Source: an archaeon UBA55 (GTDB taxonomy: Archaea; Undinarchaeota; Undinarchaeia; Undinarchaeales; Undinarchaeaceae). From it: a DNA stretch of 20,000 bases. Of the stretch, positions 8,266-14,999 are shown in pieces. A program made the translations under genes and the position numbers. The notes under the pieces were generated by a model that was given only the letters and a program-made list of their open reading frames with translations, was not told the origin of the DNA and did no database searches. The stretch spans positions 23,687 to 43,686 of the forward strand of contig DAFN01000001.1 in the NCBI GenBank assembly GCA_002495465.1. The letters are read 5' to 3'. Each line of letters opens with the position of its first letter. The first letter of the stretch is position 1.

Positions 8266-10184
8266 TGAAGAACCTTACAAAGTTCCTAAAACACGCAAAG
8301 AAGACATATCATTCCAGCCCGGCTCCTGTGCAGATGCCTCCTGATGTTTCCCAAAAGAGGGCTGCTCCAAATCTTATGGACATACTTCAACCTGCCATTG
8401 ATGCCAGGAACAAGCAGGCAATAAGTGAGGAAAGTTTTGACAGGATTTCATCTGAACTTTCAAAAGAGAATGGAGAAGGAGTCTCAGAGAGCGAGCTGAA
8501 ATCTCTTGTATCTGAGCTTCTGAAACTTGCTCTTGAAAAGCAGGTAAAGAAAGAATCTGTAGCCCTTCCTGCAGATGAGCCAAAGATGACACTCCGCGCA
8601 CAATCTGACTTGGCACTTTCACTTCCATCAACTTCTAGTGGTCGGAGAAAACCTAGTACACAAAAACATGAGCCTGAAAGGAGAGAATCCCTTCTCGGAG
8701 TCAATATAACCTATCCTCTGATATATCGGGGAGGGAAAATTCATGTCTACGCAAATATACGCTATCATCCTGGGTCTCAAGGTCTTCTTTACAAGGTTAT
8801 AGAGCCTATTCTTACTCCCCAGGAAAATGAGATGCTCAAAAGAATAGAGAGTACTCTTGTCGAGGAACTGGAGGTTGACTTTGCCGCACTAAAGACTCTC
8901 AAGGCGGAGGAGTACCTCTCACAAAAACTGGATTCTGTTATAAGCTACTATAATTTCAGAATGAGTGAAAGAACTAGGCACTTCATAGAATATTACATCC
9001 AGCGAAATTTCATAGGCTTTGGTAAGATTGATTCTTTGCTAAATGATCCTAATATAGAGGACATAAGTTGCGATGGTGTTGGCGTTCCAATTTATGTGTA
9101 CCACCGTGACCAGCGATTCGGATCCGTGAGGACAAACGTCAAGTTCGACACAGAGGAGGAGTTGGATTCCTTCGTTATGCGCTTGTCCCAGAAATGCGGG
9201 CGTTCCATCAGCATAGCAGACCCCCTACTTGACGGAGCTCTCCCTGACGGTTCACGTGTACAGGCAACTTTTGGCTCTGGAATATCAATGAAAGGTTCAA
9301 ACTTTACAATAAGGAAATTCACAGCCGATCCAATGACCTGTATAGATCTTCTTAATTATGGTACTGTGAACTCAGAAATCCTTGCATATCTCTGGCTTGC
9401 TATAGAGCACGGCAAGTCTATACTGATTGCTGGACCTACTGCGTCCGGAAAAACTACAATGCTGAATGCCCTGTCTCTTTTCATCCGTCCTGAGTTGAAA
9501 GTAATCACTATTGAAGATACCCCTGAGCTTCGCCTTCCACATGAGAATTGGGTGTCGCAGGTTTCAAGAACAGGCTTCGGTCCTGAAGGAGTAAGTGGAA
9601 AGAAACTTGGCGAGATAGATCTCTTTGACTTGCTAAAAGCTTCTCTGCGTCAGAGACCTGATATGATAATCGTCGGTGAAGTGAGAGGCCGTGAAGCTTA
9701 CGTTCTCTTCCAGCAGATGGCAACAGGACATCCTGGTCTGAGCACTATCCACGCTGAATCTATGATGGCAGTAGTTAATCGGCTTAGAACCCCTCCTATA
9801 AACCTGCCCCCGAGTCTGCTTCAGCACCTTGACTTACTTCTGGTTCTTACAAGGCAGAGAATAAAGGGTAAGTACATCCGCAGGTCAAAGGAGCTAGTTG
9901 AGATAACAGGATATGACATAGAAAAAGATGTTCCAAAAACAAACACGGCCTTTACCTGGTCTGCCTCAAACGATAAATATTCCTATTCTGGCAAGAGCTC
10001 AATACTAAAGCTCATCATGGAGATTACAGGAGGAACTCCTGATTCAATTTACGAGGAGGTTAAGAACAGAATGAAGGTGCTGGACTGGATGAAGTCAAAG
10101 AATATCAGGGACTACCGGAACGTTGGAAGAGTCATACATGAGTACTACCAGAATCCTAGCAATCTTCTCAATCATATAAAGTGA
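8265..10184 (+). CDS. Type II/IV secretion system assembly ATPase (FlaI/TadA/GspE family)
   Basis: This 639-residue protein is the cytoplasmic hexameric motor that would drive pilin polymerisation through the platform proteins. Residues 1-140 are charged and Ser/Pro-rich, of unclear role. The N-terminal domain follows, and the RecA-like core shows Walker A GPTASGKT (390-397), the Asp box IEDTPEL (416-422), Walker B with PDMIIVGEVRG (465-475) and the His box GLSTIHAES (491-499). All catalytic motifs are intact. GPTASGKTT is usual for archaeal and Tad-type members. The gene overlaps the upstream pilin-like gene by one base, and the first platform protein starts one base after its stop, matching the ATPase-then-platform order of archaeal pilus, archaellum and Tad loci. 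It is the only such ATPase here, so extension versus retraction cannot be told. Confidence 0.95.
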   Translation: MKNLTKFLKHAKKTYHSSPAPVQMPPDVSQKRAAPNLMDILQPAIDARNKQAISEESFDRISSELSKENGEGVSESELKSLVSELLKLALEKQVKKESVALPADEPKMTLRAQSDLALSLPSTSSGRRKPSTQKHEPERRESLLGVNITYPLIYRGGKIHVYANIRYHPGSQGLLYKVIEPILTPQENEMLKRIESTLVEELEVDFAALKTLKAEEYLSQKLDSVISYYNFRMSERTRHFIEYYIQRNFIGFGKIDSLLNDPNIEDISCDGVGVPIYVYHRDQRFGSVRTNVKFDTEEELDSFVMRLSQKCGRSISIADPLLDGALPDGSRVQATFGSGISMKGSNFTIRKFTADPMTCIDLLNYGTVNSEILAYLWLAIEHGKSILIAGPTASGKTTMLNALSLFIRPELKVITIEDTPELRLPHENWVSQVSRTGFGPEGVSGKKLGEIDLFDLLKASLRQRPDMIIVGEVRGREAYVLFQQMATGHPGLSTIHAESMMAVVNRLRTPPINLPPSLLQHLDLLLVLTRQRIKGKYIRRSKELVEITGYDIEKDVPKTNTAFTWSASNDKYSYSGKSSILKLIMEITGGTPDSIYEEVKNRMKVLDWMKSKNIRDYRNVGRVIHEYYQNPSNLLNHIK

Positions 10185-10185
10185 T

Positions 10186-11067
10186 ATGGCAGAGAAACAA
10201 TCATCCTACGAAAAGTATGTAGAAGTTGCCAGCCGGCTTTTTCGTGACTTTGTTGAGACAAAGATAGACAAATTCCGATGGGTACATCCTTTCCTCAGGC
10301 AGGCGAATATGGGTATAATGCTCCGCGAGTATATTTGCATATGTTTTCTGAATGCTCTGATAACTCCTGCTATAGCCCTTCCAATAACTTATCTTTACAT
10401 AATTCTTCTTGGGAAGCCTTTCCTTCTTGCTCTTGTACTTTCTCTTGCAGTTACGGCAGTTCTGACAGCCGGAATTTTTGTCGGGTCTCTCTATTATCCT
10501 CAGATGATTGCTGCAGAGAGAAAGAAAGATATAGAAAATAACCTTCCTTTCGCGACTTTGTATATGAATACAATAGCCGGAACTGGAGCTCCTCCCTTTG
10601 CCATGTTCAAACTTCTTGCTGATTTCAAGGAATACGGAGAAGTTTCCAAGGAGGCACAGAAAATAGTGGAAGACGTTGAAGTAATGGGGCGTGACATAGA
10701 TGATGCTCTTCACAAGGCAGCAGAGCAGACGCCTTCTGATCAGTTCAAAGAAATGCTTTTGGGAATTTCAACTACAATAGTCGGCGGAGGTAATCTAAGG
10801 GTTCTTCTCTCAGGAAAGTCCAAAATTCTCATGAATGCATACAGAAGGAAGATAGAGAAATACACAAATGAACTCTCGATTTACATAGAACTTTACATCA
10901 CTCTTGTCATCGTCGGCTCAATATTTTCGACAGTCATGCTCACCATAATGGGTTCAATCTCTGGTTTCGAAAGCTTTAGGTTCCTCCAGCAGGCGCTTGT
11001 CTTCATCTTCCTGCCTGTTGCCGGAATTGTTATGATAGGTCTACTAAAAATCGCTTCCCCACTCTAA
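10186..11067 (+). CDS. Pilus platform protein, first T2SSF (TadC/FlaJ-like) subunit
   Basis: This 293-residue integral membrane protein contains a single T2SSF domain (about residues 115-230), including the helical NNLPFATLYMNTIAGTGAPP start and a GRDIDDALHKAAEQTP stretch. Helices at about 47-72 and 78-103 lie before the domain, and 232-256 and 265-288 after it. It would sit in the cytoplasmic membrane, contact the ATPase hexamer and feed pilins into the filament. Archaeal FlaJ/PilC proteins often carry two T2SSF domains in one chain. Here the second domain is encoded by the next gene, whose ATG overlaps this stop as TAATG. Start chosen at the ATG one base after the ATPase stop. Confidence 0.88.
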   Translation: MAEKQSSYEKYVEVASRLFRDFVETKIDKFRWVHPFLRQANMGIMLREYICICFLNALITPAIALPITYLYIILLGKPFLLALVLSLAVTAVLTAGIFVGSLYYPQMIAAERKKDIENNLPFATLYMNTIAGTGAPPFAMFKLLADFKEYGEVSKEAQKIVEDVEVMGRDIDDALHKAAEQTPSDQFKEMLLGISTTIVGGGNLRVLLSGKSKILMNAYRRKIEKYTNELSIYIELYITLVIVGSIFSTVMLTIMGSISGFESFRFLQQALVFIFLPVAGIVMIGLLKIASPL

Positions 11068-11897
11068 TGGATATAAAAAATCTTTCAGTAAAAACACAGC
11101 ACATTGTGCTCGCTATAAGTGGAGCCTTGGCAATAATTCTTATGATAATCCCCTTTGCTATCGGTAGAACTGATTTACTTCCTCCAGCTTTCAGCGTGGC
11201 GATTCTATTTGTATTCCTCCCTTACTCTTATTTCTCTTACACATCACGAAAGGAAATCGAGGAAATCGAGGACAAGCTTCCGGCATTTCTCAGAGATATA
11301 GCAGAATCAAGAAAGTCAGGGCTGACGCTTCCTCAAGCTGTTTCAAAAAGCTCAAAAACTGATTATGGAGTCCTTAGCAAATATGTCAAGAAAATGGCTG
11401 TTCAGTTATCTTGGGGCGTCCCTTTTACTGAAGCTCTAAGAAGATTTTCCACAAAGTCTCGAAGTCGTTTCGTACAGAGGGCTATTGCAATTATAATAGA
11501 AACTCAGATGAGTGGCGGAGCTCTTTCCGAGACGCTTGACGCGGTCGCGAATGACGCCCGCATAATTAAGGAAGCCGAAGCCGAGAGGAAGACAAAGCTT
11601 CAACAGCAGACAGTAATAATGTATGCAATATTCTTTCTCTTTCTGATGATAGTTATTTCGCTTCAGAGGCTTCTCGTTCCTCTTGTATTCTCGGGCGGAT
11701 TTGCAGTTGCCTCAATTGACCCTGAGGGAGTTCTTTCCTTCTATCAGGGAATTTTCTTTTCTATGATAGTTATACAGGCTATATTTACCGGGTTGATAGC
11801 CGGTCAGATAGCTGATGACTCGGTAAAGCTCGGACTCAAGCACAGCGCAATATTCCTTGTAACGGGGGTCATGGCATCATGGATATTCCTCTTCTAA
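11067..11897 (+). CDS. Pilus platform protein, second T2SSF (TadC/FlaJ-like) subunit
   Basis: This 276-residue membrane protein has one T2SSF domain at about residues 68-180, recognisable from DKLPAFLRDIAESRKSGLTL, GVPFTEALRRFSTKS and MSGGALSETLDAVA. Two helices precede the domain (about 12-32 and 40-58) and up to three follow (about 182-203, 222-247, 256-276). With the preceding 293-residue protein it matches the two halves of a double-domain FlaJ (569 residues together), or the TadB/TadC pair of Tad systems. Both halves have complete membrane segments and lie in different frames across the TAATG junction, so they look like separate subunits and not one gene broken by a frameshift. The next pilin-like gene starts inside its last 19 bases. 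Confidence 0.9.
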   Translation: MDIKNLSVKTQHIVLAISGALAIILMIIPFAIGRTDLLPPAFSVAILFVFLPYSYFSYTSRKEIEEIEDKLPAFLRDIAESRKSGLTLPQAVSKSSKTDYGVLSKYVKKMAVQLSWGVPFTEALRRFSTKSRSRFVQRAIAIIIETQMSGGALSETLDAVANDARIIKEAEAERKTKLQQQTVIMYAIFFLFLMIVISLQRLLVPLVFSGGFAVASIDPEGVLSFYQGIFFSMIVIQAIFTGLIAGQIADDSVKLGLKHSAIFLVTGVMASWIFLF

Positions 11898-12406
11898 AGC
11901 AAGATAAAGCTCAGGGAAATCTAGGAGTTATTATAGCGGTAGTTCTCCTCATAATAATGGTTATGTCAGCGACTATGTCAATTCTTGATATGGCTCCGTC
12001 TGTGAAAGAGGCCTCTGACCGCTTTGTCCTTCAGTCAAGGACTCTCGATATAAGCAATCTCCTCTTGAATGATCCTGGACTCCCTGCTGACTGGACTTCG
12101 GACAATCTCCCGGACAGAATCGGGCTTGCGGAATACAACAACTTTAGCAATTCAACTCTTCGAAATAAACTGGACTGGAAAAAAGTCCTCTACATAAACG
12201 ATACTATAGCTAATAACTACACAAAAGTGAGCCAGAACTTAAGTCTCGAAAATAGTACACGATTCTGGCTCAAAATAGAGTCATCTGGTCGTGTTTATCT
12301 TAATATGACCGAAGGATATCCTTCAAGGCTTTCAGACGTTGTGGTTCTTACAAGAATTATGGTCATAAACAAGACAATAGTTAACGTGACTTTGATGGTA
12401 TGGTAG
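11879..12406 (+). CDS. Pilin-like protein, heavily sequon-bearing (175 aa)
   Basis: The N-terminus MDIPLLKQDKAQGNLGVII carries a class III-like signal (DKA, cut after Ala11) followed by a hydrophobic helix to about residue 36. The head domain has nine N-x-S/T sequons in about 135 residues, the densest of the six pilin-like proteins, and no cysteine. The start overlaps the platform gene by 19 bases. The Gly at the second residue after the predicted cut is less typical, so processing by the peptidase is likely but not certain. Probably a minor pilin. Confidence 0.7.
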   Translation: MDIPLLKQDKAQGNLGVIIAVVLLIIMVMSATMSILDMAPSVKEASDRFVLQSRTLDISNLLLNDPGLPADWTSDNLPDRIGLAEYNNFSNSTLRNKLDWKKVLYINDTIANNYTKVSQNLSLENSTRFWLKIESSGRVYLNMTEGYPSRLSDVVVLTRIMVINKTIVNVTLMVW

Positions 12407-12407
12407 A

Positions 12408-12893
12408 ATGATAAAAAACAGAAAAGCGTGGATAAAATTAGTAGGTCTAGTCTTAGCCTCAGTTTTGATATTTGCCTCTATAATGTATCTGCAGTCTCTT
12501 CAGCTTACGGAAAGCAGCCAGCCAGGGGACTGGGGAAATGTTATTCTTAATACCTATGCAAAAGATTCTCTTAACTCTCTTTGGAGAAGTGACTTGAACA
12601 ATGACAGTTCAAAAGATCTTGCTAAGTTTGTTATAGACCAAGTTTGGACTAGTGCTGACGGCCCCTTTAATCTTGAAGGTGAGCTGACTAAAATGCTTCC
12701 TGACCACATAGGTTTCACATTTTACTTATATGATAATGGAACAATATCACGTAAGGGTGGTTCTCTAGTTGGTTTACAACCCTCCACAAAAGAAATAGTC
12801 TCTGTCGATAGAACAATCTCAGGTGCAAATGTTAACAGCACCTGCACTGTTGTTCCCTGCTCGATATATCTGGCACTATGGTTTATACAATGA
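12408..12893 (+). CDS. Small pilin-like protein (161 aa)
   Basis: The N-terminus MIKNRKAWIKLVGLVLAS shows the NRKA motif (cut after Ala7), a Trp directly after it, and one hydrophobic helix to about residue 28. The head has three sequons and a cysteine pair near the C-terminus (NSTCTVVPCS), probably a short disulfide loop. It begins one base after the previous stop, and its TGA overlaps the next ATG as ATGA. Trp at the first mature position is unusual for a pilin, so it may be a non-filament component with a pilin-like anchor. Confidence 0.68.
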   Translation: MIKNRKAWIKLVGLVLASVLIFASIMYLQSLQLTESSQPGDWGNVILNTYAKDSLNSLWRSDLNNDSSKDLAKFVIDQVWTSADGPFNLEGELTKMLPDHIGFTFYLYDNGTISRKGGSLVGLQPSTKEIVSVDRTISGANVNSTCTVVPCSIYLALWFIQ

Positions 12894-13882
12894 ACAAAAA
12901 TAGAAAGGCTCTCATCGGAGTTGCTGCGATAGCTGGAGCAGTTATTGTCATCGTTGTTGCAACGAGTGTTTTCATAGAAGCAGAGCAAGCAGAGGAAATT
13001 ACTACACAACAGGCTCAGTCTATTGTTTCCCAGAATCCGGGAGAGGTTTTTGAAGTTATTCGCGAGGTTATGGATGAATGTGTCAGCGAAGCTCTATTTT
13101 TCGCAAACTTTGAGGATATCGGGGACCCACGTGTATATGAGGATTTTCTTAACGCTATATGTTCTGAGTCATTACTTGAGTTAGAGTACTTCATAACTTC
13201 AAAAGGTTTTTCGCAAAATATCACTTTTGTGGTGGACACAGCTCTTCAGGAAGTTATGTCTATAAATGTTTCAGCTCAGTTGTCCTCAGCCGCAGGAAGG
13301 ATAAGCCAGGATTTTGTATCTTCTGATGCTGTTTATGTTTGCGTTCCTCAAACAGAGGCGGTAGATCTTGAATGCATAACTGACAGCGCAAATCTTAAGG
13401 ATTTTAACAAATCTCCGCTGAATCCAACCACTGACTGCGAGCTCCACTTCACTATACTTGATGAATCTCTGAACTACCTACAAATGCCAGTTATGATAGG
13501 TTTTGGGGATACCCTTCCTCCTATAGGCGGTGTTCCTGGTACTCCTTATACTGTTAGATTTATTACAGCTGAAGATCCTCTTGCAACGGTTAAAGTAGAG
13601 GATTATAGGTTGAGTTTATGTAGATTGGATGTAAATTTCTCAAGTACTGGAGAAATCTTAGACCTAACTCTAGATACATCAACTTGTCTAGTAAGAGAGA
13701 TTGTAGTGTCACCCCTCGGTCCTGTTTGTGAGGATTGTGCCCAGTGCGAGTCAGTAAATCCTCACTATTATAGGTTCTTATCTCTCAACCTGGCTATTGA
13801 ACACCCTGAAGATTTTAGTGTAAGCCACTGCCGTATAGAAAATCTTACTGACTGCTTCCCAATGTTTGGTATTGGAAAATAA
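12890..13882 (+). CDS. Large Cys-rich pilin-like protein, candidate tip or adhesin subunit (330 aa)
   Basis: The start at 12890 is chosen over the ATG at 12878 because it gives the ATGA overlap used elsewhere in the locus and places NRKA at residues 4-7 (MNKNRKALIG), as in the preceding gene. A hydrophobic helix spans about residues 8-29. The exported domain is twice the size of the other heads and holds 12 cysteines (64, 91, 151, 162, 183, 244, 266, 280, 283, 286, 314, 322), including CEDCAQC at 280-286, plus five sequons. No domain is recognised. Size, cysteine content and last place in the cluster suggest a tip-located or adhesive minor pilin, which is inference. Its last 38 bases overlap the 3' end of the opposing RfcL gene. 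Confidence 0.75.
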   Translation: MNKNRKALIGVAAIAGAVIVIVVATSVFIEAEQAEEITTQQAQSIVSQNPGEVFEVIREVMDECVSEALFFANFEDIGDPRVYEDFLNAICSESLLELEYFITSKGFSQNITFVVDTALQEVMSINVSAQLSSAAGRISQDFVSSDAVYVCVPQTEAVDLECITDSANLKDFNKSPLNPTTDCELHFTILDESLNYLQMPVMIGFGDTLPPIGGVPGTPYTVRFITAEDPLATVKVEDYRLSLCRLDVNFSSTGEILDLTLDTSTCLVREIVVSPLGPVCEDCAQCESVNPHYYRFLSLNLAIEHPEDFSVSHCRIENLTDCFPMFGIGK

Positions 13883-14999
13883 TATCAAAATAGGGCATCT
13901 GCTCAAGCGCGCGTTTTTTTGAGCAGTGCAGAGCTTCCCCAAGCTCAGCGGCCTTGGAATCTCTTTTTGCCCGCTGAAACTTTGTTCTTCCCATAAGAGC
14001 AATTATCTGCGGAAAGACATAATCTACACTTTTTCCATTCTTCTCTTTTTTCGCTCGGGCAGTTCCTATTGACATTAGCTCGGAGGCGTAGCTAAGCAGA
14101 GCCCACTGCTGCCCTCTTCTTATTCTTCTTAAAAAAATGTCTGCCCGTGAGACTTTGTCATAGGCCTCTGCAATCTCCGAAGCATCTCCGTACTCACGCG
14201 CTATATTCTCTTCTATCCACAGCATTATTTCTTCAGGCGCCACATCGCAGGCAAACATAGACTTCCGTATAAAATCTGCATCCTTAGTTTTGAATATAGC
14301 TTTTAGAGCGTCAGAAATGGCAATTCTCTTGCCATGTTCTCCTAAATGTTCCAAATTTTCCTTTGTTATTCTCTGTCTTCCGGTCGAAACTGCCTGGAGC
14401 TCATTTATTGCAATTCGCATGTCGCCTTCTGAGCGCCACGCTATCTGCATAATTACGCTGTCGGCTGCTTCTATTCCTTCTGAAGAAAGTATATCCTTAA
14501 GCCTCTTTGCCACATCTGCCTCACTCAGCTTTGCCATTTTAACAACTTTGCACTTCTTCTTCAGCTCTTTTACTGCCCTCACATCAGGATTATTTGCAGT
14601 TAGAACAATCGGGAATGCGCTGTTTTGAACTATCTTCAGTATCGCAGGCACTCCTCCTCTATCAGAGTTTCCGTGGATTCCGTCTGCTTCGTCAACGAGT
14701 ATTATTTTCCCATCCCCTGTCAGACTCATCTGACGGGAAGCACCTCCTATAATTTCTTCTATATCTGCCTTCTTCCTTACGTCTGATGCATTTGTTTCCA
14801 GAAGCTCATTTCCAGTTTCATTTGCCAGGGCTGAAACAAGAACGTTTTTCCCGCAACCACTTGGTCCAATAAGAAGAATCCCTGAGCCTGGCTTGTAATT
14901 TTTAACAAAAGTTCTCAGAGTCTCAGCGGCCTTTTCCTGGCCAACAAGTTCCTCAATTTTCGTCGGGCTGTATTTCTCAACCCATAGGTCATTTCCCAT
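13845..14999 (-). CDS. rfcL: Replication factor C large subunit
   Basis: This is a 384-residue AAA+ subunit of the clamp loader that opens PCNA and places it on primed DNA. The start MGNDLWVEKYSPTKIEELVG is the classical RFC box; an in-frame ATG 12 codons upstream lies deeper inside rfcS and adds no conserved sequence, so 14999 is preferred. Walker B is intact (LVDEADG, D103-D106), as are sensor 1 (LTANN) and sensor 2 (EGDMR). The Walker A motif reads GPSGCGKN (45-52): the Ser/Thr that normally follows the lysine is Asn52 (codon AAC). No obvious PCNA-interacting Q-x-x-h-x-x-F-F motif ends the protein, and it is short compared with usual RfcL lengths. It overlaps rfcS by 11 bases and converges with the last pilus gene with a 38-base overlap. 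Confidence 0.93.
   Translation of the reverse strand: MGNDLWVEKYSPTKIEELVGQEKAAETLRTFVKNYKPGSGILLIGPSGCGKNVLVSALANETGNELLETNASDVRKKADIEEIIGGASRQMSLTGDGKIILVDEADGIHGNSDRGGVPAILKIVQNSAFPIVLTANNPDVRAVKELKKKCKVVKMAKLSEADVAKRLKDILSSEGIEAADSVIMQIAWRSEGDMRIAINELQAVSTGRQRITKENLEHLGEHGKRIAISDALKAIFKTKDADFIRKSMFACDVAPEEIMLWIEENIAREYGDASEIAEAYDKVSRADIFLRRIRRGQQWALLSYASELMSIGTARAKKEKNGKSVDYVFPQIIALMGRTKFQRAKRDSKAAELGEALHCSKKRALEQMPYFDIIFQYQTLGSSQ
13899..13926 (+). terminator. Hairpin and T-run just past the pilus locus, inside RfcL coding sequence
   Basis: CTGCTCAA (13899-13906) pairs with TTGAGCAG (13919-13926) around a loop gcgcgcgttttt. The seven-T run 13914-13920 directly follows a GC-rich stretch and begins 31 bases after the last pilus stop. 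A U-run in this position could end transcription of the pilus operon. The sequence also encodes RfcL residues on the other strand, so chance is possible. Confidence 0.4.

Noticed and set aside
11060..11070. Possible frameshift splitting one FlaJ gene.
   Set aside because: Both products have complete helices at the junction, the second has its own ATG and polar N-terminus, and the TAATG join is common in this window.
11251..11272. Short tandem repeat of gaaatcgag.
   Set aside because: It has only two copies, in frame, encoding an acidic EEIEEIED turn in a platform protein; this is ordinary coding repetition.
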